Translations under genes and position numbers: made by a program
Origin: Nitratireductor indicus C115
GTDB lineage: Bacteria > Pseudomonadota > Alphaproteobacteria > Rhizobiales > Rhizobiaceae
Direction of reading: 5' to 3'
DNA length: 64,000 nucleotides
NCBI RefSeq assembly: GCF_000300515.1
Contig: NZ_AMSI01000001.1
Coordinates: 186,001-250,000 of the forward strand
Shown here: piece by piece, positions 16,360 through 24,495 of the stretch
How positions within the stretch are numbered: position 1 is the first letter of the stretch
Layout of the letters: each line of letters starts with the position of its first letter
The notes under the pieces: generated by a model
The model's database searches: none
What the model saw: only the letters and a program-made list of their open reading frames with translations
Told to the model about the DNA's origin: nothing

Positions 16360-17184
16360 TCAGCCGCCGAAGCCGAAGCCGGCGGGCATATCGGTGAGCA
16401 TGACGCCGAACGGCTCGAGGCTCTTGAGGATCCAGGTCTGGTTGTTGCCGATGCGGCGGTTGTATTCCGCCCAGGCCGAAACGAAGCTCTTGAAGGTTTC
16501 GTCCGTACCGTAATTGACCGCGATGACCGACGGTGTGGAGAGAACGGGCGTCGGAACCTTCACCGCGCCGATGGCCGGCGCCTTCTTTGAGATCACCAGA
16601 CCGTTCAGCATGGTGTTGACGAGGGCGTCCGCCTTGCCGGTGGTCACGGCCACGATGGCCTCGTCACGGGTCTTGAAGCGCAGGATGTTCGCCTTGGGAA
16701 GATATTGCTGCGTCATCAGGTCCTGCGCGGAGCCGAGGTCGACGGCGAATGTGTATTGCGGGTCGTTGAGCTCATTCCAGCTCTTGCCGTTCAGTTCGTC
16801 CTTCGCCGACACCAGCACGAAGCTGTTGTAATAGGTGGGATCGGAGAACGAGACCGACATGGCGCGAACCGGCGTTGCCGTCACGGCGAAGGCCATATCC
16901 ACCTTGCCGCTCTGCACGTCGAGAATGGCGTTGGCCCAGCTGGATTCGACGACTTCGAGCTTCACGTCCAGCGTCTTGGCAATGTCGTTCGCCATGTCGA
17001 TGACAAAGCCCTGCCACTCGCCGGTGCGCGGATCCTTGTTGAAGTAGGGCACCTCGTTGAGGATTGCCGGAATGCGCAGCACGCCGCGCGAGCGGATGTC
17101 GTCGATCGTTCCGGCATGTGCCACGCCGGTCAAAAGCGATAGCGCGACGGTTGCCGCGCCGCAGATCTTGGAAATCAGGTTCAT
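16360..17184 (-). CDS. Polar amino acid ABC transporter substrate-binding protein
   Basis: A 274-residue periplasmic protein of the family-3 (HisJ/GlnH) type. It has a signal peptide ending TGVAHA before GTIDDIRSRGVLRI. Domain features are EWQGFVIDMANDIAK, SGKVDMAFAVTATPVRA and VDLGSAQD. A GGAGG ribosome-binding site precedes the ATG. It is transcribed downstream of the LysR gene on the minus strand, while the matching-type permease and ATPase lie on the plus strand at 24.5-25.9 kb, so the transporter seems to be split across the cluster. Ligand is probably an amino acid handled by the neighbouring enzymes. Confidence 0.9.
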   Translation of the reverse strand: MNLISKICGAATVALSLLTGVAHAGTIDDIRSRGVLRIPAILNEVPYFNKDPRTGEWQGFVIDMANDIAKTLDVKLEVVESSWANAILDVQSGKVDMAFAVTATPVRAMSVSFSDPTYYNSFVLVSAKDELNGKSWNELNDPQYTFAVDLGSAQDLMTQQYLPKANILRFKTRDEAIVAVTTGKADALVNTMLNGLVISKKAPAIGAVKVPTPVLSTPSVIAVNYGTDETFKSFVSAWAEYNRRIGNNQTWILKSLEPFGVMLTDMPAGFGFGG

Positions 17185-17275
17185 GTCAGGTCCTCCATCG
17201 TTCCCCGAGAGTTTGTGAGGTCCGGCTCCGCGCCTCTTTTATGGAGGGCGCGGCGTTTTCGGCCGAAAGACAGCC

Positions 17276-17327
17276 TATCCGCGGATACCGCAGGGACAAT
17301 GCTAGAGACGCGGAGCAACTTATCCGC
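17276..17327. promoter_or_regulatory. Palindrome and repeated half-site upstream of the binding protein
   Basis: TATCCGCGGATA at 17276-17287 is a perfect 12-bp palindrome 92 bp upstream of the binding-protein start, and the half TATCCGC recurs at 17321-17327. This spacing fits a regulator-binding region for the binding-protein gene, possibly for the LysR protein, but that protein also has a different candidate site (18322-18364). Confidence 0.4.
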
Positions 17328-17344
17328 TTTTTTATATGTTGGCT

Positions 17345-18274
17345 TCAAAGCGGCGGATGAGAGAACTCGCCGCCGCGCGGCGGATCGAGAACGGGTCCGA
17401 CGAGTTCGCGCTGGCAATCTTCGAAGAGCTGCTGCACCGTTGAATGAGTCTGCAGGAATCCGGCCGTGCCGAAATAGACGCGCACTTCCGGCAGGTTGGT
17501 GAGCTTGGTCGATTTGATTGTCACGTCTTCGGGAGCGATGCACCAGGAGGGGATGATGGAGAAGCCGAGACCTTCCTCTACGCAGCGCTTTACGCTCGAA
17601 CTGCCCGAGGTGGAAATGACCGGCTGCACGATGGCGCCGTCGCGGCTCAGGAAATCGACGGCGAGATTGCGCAGCGTCTGGCCGGGCTCGAAGGTGATGA
17701 AGGGACGTCCCTCGGCCCAGGCCGGAATATCCTGCTGGCTGGGAATATCGCCCCATTCCCGTGGATAGACCAGGCTCAGGCGATAGCTGCCGAGCAGGCG
17801 CTGCGGCACCACCGGATCGCCGAAATAGCGCTCGGAGATGCAGACATCGAGACTGCCGTTCTTGACGAGCTCCGCCAGAACCGTGTCGCGCTCATAGACG
17901 GCGAACTCCATTTCAGGGAAGTTCTCGCGAAACCGGGCCAGTACCTGCGGAAAGAGGTAGAAGAAGATCGCCTGCGGCATGCCCACCCGCAGCGACGAGC
18001 GTTGGTTCTCGATCAGCTTGGTCAGCCGCTCGAGCATGATGTCGAGCTCCGGGTGCAGGAGATTGTAGAGCGCGCGTCCGCGCGGCGTCAGCGCGATGCG
18101 TTTTGCCCCCTGCTCGGATTCGATCAGCTTGCCCTTCAGAATCTGCTCCAGCCGACGCACGTGATTGGCCGCCGACTGGTAGCTCAGGTTCAGCTCGCGT
18201 GCGGCGCCTGAAAAGGACCCGTGCCGGGCGACCTGATAGAAGGTCTGGATGAGCGTGAGGCTTATCTTGGCCAT
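17345..18274 (-). CDS. LysR-family transcriptional regulator
   Basis: A 309-residue LysR-type regulator. The N-terminal winged helix (residues 1-65) shows TLIQTFYQVARHGSFSGAARELNLSYQSAANHVRRLEQ, and the C-terminal periplasmic-binding-like effector domain begins near residue 92 (SSLRVGMPQAIFFYLFPQVLARFRENFP). It is divergent from the D-amino-acid dehydrogenase operon with a 124-bp gap and reads toward the binding-protein gene. It is therefore the likely regulator of the whole 16.3-27 kb cluster. The effector is unknown. Confidence 0.92.
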   Translation of the reverse strand: MAKISLTLIQTFYQVARHGSFSGAARELNLSYQSAANHVRRLEQILKGKLIESEQGAKRIALTPRGRALYNLLHPELDIMLERLTKLIENQRSSLRVGMPQAIFFYLFPQVLARFRENFPEMEFAVYERDTVLAELVKNGSLDVCISERYFGDPVVPQRLLGSYRLSLVYPREWGDIPSQQDIPAWAEGRPFITFEPGQTLRNLAVDFLSRDGAIVQPVISTSGSSSVKRCVEEGLGFSIIPSWCIAPEDVTIKSTKLTNLPEVRVYFGTAGFLQTHSTVQQLFEDCQRELVGPVLDPPRGGEFSHPPL

Positions 18275-18321
18275 GATCGTATTCCCCTTCCTGCAGCCTT
18301 AAGGGGCGCACGCCTTCTATC

Positions 18322-18364
18322 CGATACAAATTTCGTGAACTTGCAAGGCCGTCATCTTGTATCG
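18322..18364. promoter_or_regulatory. Inverted repeat in LysR / dehydrogenase divergent promoter
   Basis: CGATACAA (18322-18329) and TTGTATCG (18357-18364) form a perfect 8-bp inverted repeat with a 27-bp spacer in the gap between the LysR gene and the divergent operon. Paired distant half-sites of this sort fit a LysR-type tetramer contacting recognition and activation sites. Confidence 0.5.
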
Positions 18365-18398
18365 ACGGTGAAAGCGGCCTGCCATCAATATCCGGGGC

Positions 18399-19610
18399 AT
18401 GACAACCATCCCGGTTTGCGCGATGAGAGCCCGTTCACTTTCCAGTCTTCCGTCCGCCGTCGTTATCGTCGGTTCGGGCATTGTGGGCGCCGCCACGGCC
18501 TATTTCCTGGCGCGGCGCGGGATCGAGGTCCGTCTCGTGGAGGCCGTCGCGCCCGCAGCTGAAGCGACCGGAGCAGCCGATGGCGCGGTGTCGGTTGCCA
18601 GCAAGCGACCAGGCCCCATGATGGAAGCTGCTCTGGCGGGTGTCCGCCTCTATCGTGAACTGGAATCGGAGGGCCTGTTCTCCGGCTTCTTCAAGACGCG
18701 CTCGACCTTCATCGTTGCGGCCTCACAGGCCGAATGCGCCGTTCTGGAAGCACATTCCGCTGCGCTGGCGGGTGCTGGTGTCCGCATCGATATCCTCCAG
18801 CATGAAGAGCTTCGCCAGCGCATGCCTGCTGTGTCGGGCGAGGCGATGATGGCTGTCGAGGTTCATGATGAAGGCCATGCCATCGGTTATCAGATCGTCC
18901 ACCGCCTTCTCACGGCGGCGGGCATCGTCGTCCATCGCGGCGCAGTGGTGGAAGGCTTCCTCCCGTCATCGAGCGGCAATGGCGTTCGCGGTGTGATGAC
19001 GAAGCATGGCCCTGTCGAGGGTGACGCGGTCGTGGTCGCCGCCGGCACGGGCTCGGGGGCCTTGCTCGGCTTTTCCGATGTGCTGACGCCGCGCAAGGGC
19101 CAGCTTCTGGTGACCGAGCGCGCGCCTGAGCTGAATGCCGGTCTGCCAGGGGCCATCATGTCAGGGCGCTATCTTCTGTCCAAGGGAAGCCAGAATTCGG
19201 GACATGGTGCGCCCGCGCGCGGGCTTGGCCTGGTCATCGACCCGCTGCGCACCGGCCAGTTTCTGATCGGCGGGACCCGCGAGGATCATGGCGACCGCAC
19301 GCTCAACGATGTGGAGGCCGTTGCAAAGATACTGCGCGATGCCGTGGCGCTTCTGCCGGGCCTTGCAAATGTGCGCCTTCTGCGCAGCTTCGCAGGCAGC
19401 CGCACGGCGGTTGCCGACGGGCTTCCCCTGATCGGCCGCGTTCCAGGTCGCGACAATCTTTTTGTGGCGACCGGTTTCGAAGGCGATGGCATCTGCCTTG
19501 GCCCGCTTACGGGCAAGGTGGTTGCCGATCTCGTTTGCGGCGAAGCTCCTTCGCTTGACCTGCGTCCGTTCGATCCCGCCCGTTTCGGTGCATGCGAGGT
19601 GGCGGCATGA
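18399..19610 (+). CDS. FAD-dependent D-amino acid dehydrogenase, beta-type subunit
   Basis: A 403-residue DadA/glycine-oxidase-fold flavoprotein. The FAD motif is VVIVGSGIVGAATAYFLARRGIEV near residue 20, and the C-terminal FAD contacts appear as RSFAGSRTAVADGLPLIGRVPG and VATGFEGDGICLGPLTGK. It is followed without gaps by a small 2Fe-2S protein and a large FAD/NAD protein, which together match the three-subunit D-hydroxyproline/D-amino-acid dehydrogenase type described from Pseudomonas. This subunit would carry the amino-acid oxidation site. It overlaps the next gene as ATGA at 19607-19610. The start at 18399 is preceded by a weak GGGG site; ATG 18423 is possible. Confidence 0.82.
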   Translation: MTTIPVCAMRARSLSSLPSAVVIVGSGIVGAATAYFLARRGIEVRLVEAVAPAAEATGAADGAVSVASKRPGPMMEAALAGVRLYRELESEGLFSGFFKTRSTFIVAASQAECAVLEAHSAALAGAGVRIDILQHEELRQRMPAVSGEAMMAVEVHDEGHAIGYQIVHRLLTAAGIVVHRGAVVEGFLPSSSGNGVRGVMTKHGPVEGDAVVVAAGTGSGALLGFSDVLTPRKGQLLVTERAPELNAGLPGAIMSGRYLLSKGSQNSGHGAPARGLGLVIDPLRTGQFLIGGTREDHGDRTLNDVEAVAKILRDAVALLPGLANVRLLRSFAGSRTAVADGLPLIGRVPGRDNLFVATGFEGDGICLGPLTGKVVADLVCGEAPSLDLRPFDPARFGACEVAA

Positions 19611-19861
19611 GCGGCGCGACCTTCTTCTGGATGGGCCGGAGCATCCCTTTTCAAGAGGGCGAAAGCATTGCCTCTGCGCTGGATGCCGCGGGCATGGTGT
19701 CTTTCGGACCGGGCGTGCCACCGTCGCAGATGCGCTTTTTCTGCGGCATCGGCGCGTGCCAGTGCTGCCTTGTGCGCGTCGATGGAGCGACCCGTGAGGC
19801 TTGCCTTACAGCGGCTGCAGCCGGGCTTGAGGTCGAGCCGGCGGGAGGTGCGCATGGCTGA
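19607..19861 (+). CDS. 2Fe-2S ferredoxin-like small subunit of amino acid dehydrogenase
   Basis: An 84-residue protein of the Fer2_4/SoxA-N type. The cluster-binding Cys lie in FFCGIGACQCC and REACL, giving a C-x4-C-x2-C...C pattern with one extra Cys. It overlaps the upstream flavoprotein by 4 bp and the downstream flavoprotein by 8 bp, so the three are co-translated and very likely form one complex. Its role is electron transfer between the two flavin subunits. Confidence 0.85.
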   Translation: MSGATFFWMGRSIPFQEGESIASALDAAGMVSFGPGVPPSQMRFFCGIGACQCCLVRVDGATREACLTAAAAGLEVEPAGGAHG

Positions 19862-21215
19862 TCCGGATGTGCTCATCGTTGGAGCGGGGCCGGCGGGGCT
19901 TGCTGCAGCCGTCGAACTCGCGGCCTCCGGCGTCTCTGTCGAACTGGCCGAACAGCGCGGGACCATTGGCGGCGCGATCTATCGTCAACCCATTTCAGCT
20001 GCGACCCCGGTCCCGCAGGCTGCCGCCGCCAAAGCACGCTGGCGCTCCCTGTCGGCGGCCTTTGACGAAAGCGGGGTCCGGGTTCGCCATGCCACGGTGT
20101 TTCTTGGGATAGAGGCCGATGGGCAGGTTCTTTTGGACGACCGCCGCAGCGGCGGGGTCGTGTGCCTCCGTCCGAAGGTCGTTATTCTCGCCACCGGCGC
20201 GGTCGAGACCGTCCACCCGCGTCCAGGCTGGCATCTCGCGGGCGTGACGACGGCTGGTGGCCTGCAGGTGATGATGAAGGAGCGGGGCCGTGCGCCCGAG
20301 GGTCGCGTCATTCTGGCCGGAAACGGCCCCTTGCTGATTGCGGTTGCAGCGCAGATGGCGCGCCTCGGCAATCCACCCGTTGCGGTGGTTGAGGCGGGCG
20401 ATCCTTTCCGCCGACCCGCCGCCGGCCTCGGATTGCTCGCCTTTCCGGGACTGTTGCGCGAAGCGGCAGGCTACGTCCTTGACGTCAAACGCCACCGTGT
20501 ACCCTGGCTGCGCGGAACCCGGCTTGCCGCCATCGAACCCCAAGGAGAAGGTTTCGCCGTCACCCTGGAGGATGCGCGTGGAACCCGGCGGATGGAGGTT
20601 GATCGCGTCGCCTTGCACGATGGCATCAGGCCGAACGATTTCGGTTTGCCGCAGGTCGGCGGACGCGGTGAGGGGCCGTTGGTTCTTCATGCCGGCGATT
20701 GCCGCGAAGCGCTCGGTGCGCCGGCAGCCGGGGCCGATGGCCATCGTGCCGCCCGCGAGGCGATCCGCCATCTTGGTGCGGACCGCACGGCCAATTCGCG
20801 GGAAGGCCGCGACATCGCGCGTTACCGCAAGGCGCAGGCACTGCTTGCAAGGCTCTTTGCGCCTTTGCCCGAGGCGCTGCCGTTTGAAAACCTTCCTGAT
20901 GAAACCCTCCTCTGCCGCTGCGAGGGACGGACGGTCGGTGATCTGCGCGCTCTCTGCGAGATGCCGGATCGGCTGACGGGTCGCGAGGTCAAGCACAATG
21001 GGCGTTTTGCTATGGGGGCATGCCAGGGACGCTTCTGCGCGGCCAACACGGCAGTGCTGATGGCGCGCATGCGCCCCGAAGCGCCTGCGCCGACACCTGT
21101 GGATCTGACCGGCCGCCGCTGGCCGGCACGACCTGTTTCCATTGGCGCGCTGATGCAGGCAGCACCCGAAAACACCGATCAAGACAAAGAAATGACTGAC
21201 GAGGTTCACAAATGA
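19854..21215 (+). CDS. NAD(P)/FAD-dependent oxidoreductase, alpha-type subunit with BFD-like domain
   Basis: A 453-residue protein. The N-terminal FAD motif is VLIVGAGPAGLAAAVELAASGVSV, an ATGAVET motif follows, and a second nucleotide site shows VILAGNGPLLIAVAAQMARLG near residue 145. The C-terminal region has LLCRCEGRTVGDLRALCE and GACQGRFCA, a BFD-like 2Fe-2S domain. This layout matches the large subunit of heteromeric D-hydroxyproline, opine or cyanide-forming dehydrogenases. The ATG at 19854 overlaps the small subunit. It likely passes electrons onward to the respiratory chain. The overlap with the next gene is ATGA at 21212-21215. Confidence 0.83.
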   Translation: MADPDVLIVGAGPAGLAAAVELAASGVSVELAEQRGTIGGAIYRQPISAATPVPQAAAAKARWRSLSAAFDESGVRVRHATVFLGIEADGQVLLDDRRSGGVVCLRPKVVILATGAVETVHPRPGWHLAGVTTAGGLQVMMKERGRAPEGRVILAGNGPLLIAVAAQMARLGNPPVAVVEAGDPFRRPAAGLGLLAFPGLLREAAGYVLDVKRHRVPWLRGTRLAAIEPQGEGFAVTLEDARGTRRMEVDRVALHDGIRPNDFGLPQVGGRGEGPLVLHAGDCREALGAPAAGADGHRAAREAIRHLGADRTANSREGRDIARYRKAQALLARLFAPLPEALPFENLPDETLLCRCEGRTVGDLRALCEMPDRLTGREVKHNGRFAMGACQGRFCAANTAVLMARMRPEAPAPTPVDLTGRRWPARPVSIGALMQAAPENTDQDKEMTDEVHK

Positions 21216-22609
21216 TGCAGACGCAACGCGTAACCGTTTCCGCTCACAAGGCGGCCGTCGTCCGCAACCCCTTCGATGGCTCCCTTGTCGGTGAGGTCGT
21301 CGAGGCAGCGCCCGCCGAAATCTCGGCTGCGGTTCTCCGCGCCAGAGGTGCCGGGCATGATTTCCGCCATTCCACTCCGGCCGAACGCCGTGCGATGCTC
21401 AATGCGCTGGCTGCCGAGATCGCTTCGGATGCGGAAAATCTGGCGCGCATCATCTCCTCGGAGATGGGGAAGACCATTCGCGAAGCGCGCAATGAGGTGC
21501 GCCGCGCGCAGAACACGCTGAAGCTCTCCGGCGATGCAGCGACCTTCCTCGATGGTGAAGTGCTCAACTGCGCAATCGTCGAGGGCGGTGCCCGGCGGCA
21601 GGCGATGGTGACCTACGAGCCCGTCGGCGTCATCGGTGCGATAACCCCGTTCAACTACCCGCTCAATCTTCTCTGCCACAAGCTGGGCCCGGCAATCGCC
21701 GCTGGCAATGCGGTGGTGGCAAAACCGTCGCCCAAGGCGCCGCTGGCGGCTGCCCGCCTGCGCGAACTGGCCTTGAAGGCCGGTTGGCCGGACCATCTCT
21801 TCCAGATCGTTCAGGGTGGTGCCGAGGCGGCGCTGGCGCTCGTTTCCGCGCAGATCGACCTCCTCTCCTTCACGGGTGGTCCAGCGGCCGGCCTTGCTCT
21901 CAAGAATGCCAGCGGCCTCGTCCGATGCCTGATGGAGCTTGGCGGCAACGACCCGCTTTTCGTGCTGCCCGACGCCGATCTCGACAAGGCGGTGGCCACC
22001 ACCATCGGTCACCGTTTCGAGATCGCCGGACAGAGCTGCGCCGCGGTGAAGAAACTCTACCTCCACCGCGACATCGAAAAGACCTTCACCGAAAAGCTGC
22101 TCGCTGCCGTGGATGCGGTCGAGTTCGGCGATCCCTCGCGGGACGATACGGATATGGGAACCGTGATCGACCTTGCCGCCGCACAAACGGTGGCGGAGCG
22201 GGTCGAGGCGACGCTCGCCTCCGGCGCGCGCCTTTTGCATGGGGGCACCCATGATGGGACCCTCTTCGCTCCGACCGTGATTTCCGATGTGGCGCCTCAT
22301 GCGCCGGTTATCGCCGACGAGACGTTCGGCCCCATCATCGCCATCCGCAGCTTCACCGATGCGGGCGAGGCGATCGCCGAAGTGAACGCCGGGGCCTATG
22401 GGCTCCAGGCGGGTGTTTTCACCAACGATCACGCGCTGATCAAGCGCTTCTCCCGCGATCTGATCGTGGGTGGCGTGATGATCAACGAAGGTCCGGATTT
22501 CAGGGCGGAGCATGTGCCTTTCGGCGGCGTCAAGCGCAGTGGTCTCGGGCGCGAGGGGGTGCGGATCGCCCTGCGCGAGATGTCGGAACCCAAAGTGGTG
22601 ATCGACTGA
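21212..22609 (+). CDS. Aldehyde dehydrogenase (NAD(P)-dependent)
   Basis: A 465-residue ALDH-superfamily enzyme. Visible are VGVIGAITPFNYPLNLLCHKLGPAIAAGNAVVAKPS near residue 130, the catalytic Glu in MELGGNDP near 247, the nucleophile Cys in GQSCAAVKK near 280, and the C-terminal PFGGVKRSGLGREG. It overlaps the dehydrogenase alpha subunit (ATGA), so it is part of the same operon. It probably oxidises a semialdehyde derived from the amino acid, such as alpha-ketoglutarate semialdehyde or aminoadipate semialdehyde; the sequence alone does not distinguish these. Confidence 0.88.
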   Translation: MMQTQRVTVSAHKAAVVRNPFDGSLVGEVVEAAPAEISAAVLRARGAGHDFRHSTPAERRAMLNALAAEIASDAENLARIISSEMGKTIREARNEVRRAQNTLKLSGDAATFLDGEVLNCAIVEGGARRQAMVTYEPVGVIGAITPFNYPLNLLCHKLGPAIAAGNAVVAKPSPKAPLAAARLRELALKAGWPDHLFQIVQGGAEAALALVSAQIDLLSFTGGPAAGLALKNASGLVRCLMELGGNDPLFVLPDADLDKAVATTIGHRFEIAGQSCAAVKKLYLHRDIEKTFTEKLLAAVDAVEFGDPSRDDTDMGTVIDLAAAQTVAERVEATLASGARLLHGGTHDGTLFAPTVISDVAPHAPVIADETFGPIIAIRSFTDAGEAIAEVNAGAYGLQAGVFTNDHALIKRFSRDLIVGGVMINEGPDFRAEHVPFGGVKRSGLGREGVRIALREMSEPKVVID

Positions 22610-22620
22610 GGGGGAGAGCC

Positions 22621-23370
22621 ATGCGGATCGCTGTTTTCGGCGCGTCGGGGCGGGTCGGCACGAAGCTGGTGGAGCTGGTTCTTGCCAATCCGGGGTTGGA
22701 CCTGGTGGCTGCTCTTGTCTCTCCGGGGTCGCGGCTGGTCGGTTCGCCCGTTGCGGGCGGCAGCCTGGAATACCGCCCGGCCGAAGCGGCGATGAACACG
22801 CATAACGACGTGATGATCGACTTTTCCACGCCCTCTGCGAGTCTGGCTTTGCAGAAAGATGTGGGCACCAAACCCATCCCGATGGTGATCGGCACCACCG
22901 GCTTTTCACCGGAGGAGCAGGAACGCCTGATCGAGTGGTCCACTCATCGCCCGCTTCTCGTCAGCGCCAATTTCGCCCGTGGGTTCGAAGCCTTCCGCCT
23001 GGGCGCGGTGGAGTTTGCCGGGCGGATGCCGGACGCGGAAGCATCCGTCGGCGAGATTTATCACGCCCGCAAGAAGAACGAACCTTCAGGCACGTCGCGA
23101 TTGCTGGCACGCGATCTTTTCGAGAAACGCAGCCGGACGATGGGCTTTGCAGCGCCTGAACCGCCGGTTTCCGTGCGCCGGGAAGGCGACACGGTGGGCG
23201 TCAACGAGGTGCGTTTCGACATGGGATCGGCCGAGCTGGTCATGACCTACCGGGTTCATGCGCTGGCGGCCTATGCCGAGGGCGCTTTGGCGGCGGCCCA
23301 ATGGCTGGTGTCCCGCAATGGCGGTCCCGGGCTTTACAGCCTCGCGGACAGCCTGGCCGGAAAAGGATGA
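22621..23370 (+). CDS. DapB-like (dihydrodipicolinate reductase family) protein with altered catalytic site
   Basis: A 249-residue protein with the DapB layout: Rossmann start VFGASGRVGTKLVELV, GTTGFS near residue 91, SANFARGF near 115, and the substrate loop at 144-159. In DapB that loop carries two adjacent His, a Lys and PSGT. Here it reads Y147-H148, K151 and P155-S156-G157-T158, so the position of the usual general acid (E. coli His159) is Tyr while the rest is kept. Housekeeping dapB is normally elsewhere and this copy lies between ALDH and DapA-like genes in a catabolic operon. It may reduce a different cyclic imine. Confidence 0.75.
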   Translation: MRIAVFGASGRVGTKLVELVLANPGLDLVAALVSPGSRLVGSPVAGGSLEYRPAEAAMNTHNDVMIDFSTPSASLALQKDVGTKPIPMVIGTTGFSPEEQERLIEWSTHRPLLVSANFARGFEAFRLGAVEFAGRMPDAEASVGEIYHARKKNEPSGTSRLLARDLFEKRSRTMGFAAPEPPVSVRREGDTVGVNEVRFDMGSAELVMTYRVHALAAYAEGALAAAQWLVSRNGGPGLYSLADSLAGKG

Positions 23371-23383
23371 TGAGGACGAAAGG

Positions 23384-24310
23384 ATGACGACGATGAACGA
23401 ACTGGCAAACCGCTTCAAGGGTGTGTTCACCGCGCTGGTCACCCCGTTCAGGGACGGTGCGGTCGACTACGCTGCTTACGATGCTCTGGTCGAACGGCAG
23501 CTTGCGGCCGGCGTCGCAGGCCTCGTGCCGGTTGGTACCACGGGCGAGGCGGCAACACTTTCCGACGAGGAAGCCGAAGAGCTGATCGCACGCACCGTCC
23601 GGCTGGCAAGCGGCCGGGCACTGGTGATGGCAGGCGCCGGCGCCAACGACACGAGCAAGACCGTCGACAAGGTGAAGCGCGCGGAAAGGGCAGGTGCCGA
23701 TGCGCTTCTGATTGTCACGCCCTATTACAACAAGCCGACCCAGGAAGGGTTGATCGCCCACTATGGCGCTGCCGCCGAGGCAACCGGCTTGCCGATCATG
23801 CTCTATTCGGTTCCCGGCCGTTGCGGCGTCGAGATTGCGCCCGAAACCTGCGCGACCCTGATGCAGCGGCATTCCAATATCGTTGCCATGAAGGAAGCGG
23901 GCGGCGATGCGGGCCGGGTGACGCGCCTGCGCCAGGCATGCGGCGAAAGCCTTATCATTCACTCCGGCGACGATGGGCTTACCCTGCCGTTCCTGTCGCT
24001 CGGCGCGCTCGGTGTCACGAGCGTCGTTGCCAATGTCGCTCCCGGCGAAATGGTGCGTATGGTTGAGGCCTGGCAGAGGGGCGAGACGACGAGGGCGCTC
24101 GCCTTGCACGAGATGATCGCAGAATTGACCGATGCCATGTTCATCGAAAGCAATCCGGGTCCGGTCAAGGCCGCACTTGCCCTGTCGAATCTTGCCGGGC
24201 CCGAAATGAGGCTGCCCATGGTGCCGGTGTCGAGCGGCAATCGCGAGAAGCTTGCCGGTGTGCTCGGGCGCTTTGCCTCCGCCTCCTCCTCCTTCCAAGA
24301 AATGCGCTAA
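23384..24310 (+). CDS. DapA-like (4-hydroxy-tetrahydrodipicolinate synthase family) aldolase/lyase
   Basis: A 308-residue TIM-barrel class I aldolase. The active-site set of true DapA is complete: GTTGEAATLS (Thr52, Thr53), TPYYNKPTQEGL, Tyr141 and Arg146 in YSVPGR, and Schiff-base Lys170 in VAMKEAGGD. Arg in PGR is the residue that binds the substrate carboxylate in DapA. Despite this its setting is catabolic, beside an odd DapB homolog and an amino-acid transporter. It could be a second DHDPS, or a lyase/deaminase for a similar dicarboxylate. The start is ATG 23384 (MTTMNE) or 23393. Compare the different DapA-family gene at 52512. Confidence 0.82.
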   Translation: MTTMNELANRFKGVFTALVTPFRDGAVDYAAYDALVERQLAAGVAGLVPVGTTGEAATLSDEEAEELIARTVRLASGRALVMAGAGANDTSKTVDKVKRAERAGADALLIVTPYYNKPTQEGLIAHYGAAAEATGLPIMLYSVPGRCGVEIAPETCATLMQRHSNIVAMKEAGGDAGRVTRLRQACGESLIIHSGDDGLTLPFLSLGALGVTSVVANVAPGEMVRMVEAWQRGETTRALALHEMIAELTDAMFIESNPGPVKAALALSNLAGPEMRLPMVPVSSGNREKLAGVLGRFASASSSFQEMR

Positions 24311-24363
24311 CGGTCGCGAGAACCTTTGCATTGTCTGTAGCGGATGGACATAGAACAGTGAAC

Positions 24364-24391
24364 GGGCCGCGATTGTCGGCAATTGCGGCCC
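24364..24391 (+). promoter_or_regulatory. Stable stem-loop in the DapA-like/permease gap
   Basis: GGGCCGCGATTG (24364-24375) pairs with CAATTGCGGCCC (24380-24391) through a TCGG tetraloop; the 12-bp stem has one G-U pair. There is no T-tract, so it is more likely an mRNA-stability or attenuation structure than a terminator. It lies just before a short ORF and the permease gene. Confidence 0.5.
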
Positions 24392-24417
24392 AAGAACAAA
24401 GAGAACGGGGAATCAGG

Positions 24418-24495
24418 ATGATCGCCAAGACAAGCAGCGCCTGGCGCCGCCGGAGCATTTCCGACGACGCCATGCCGGCAAGGGGAACGCGATGA
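24418..24495 (+). CDS. Possible 25-codon leader ORF coupled to the permease
   Basis: ATG at 24418 opens a 25-codon frame (MIAKTSSAWRRRSISDDAM, then PARGTR and TGA) whose stop overlaps the permease start as ATGA. It follows an ACGGGG/CAGG purine stretch and a stable hairpin. It has a run of three Arg. It could be a leader peptide that couples translation into the permease, or chance; there is no homology I recognise. Confidence 0.3.
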   Translation: MIAKTSSAWRRRSISDDAMPARGTR

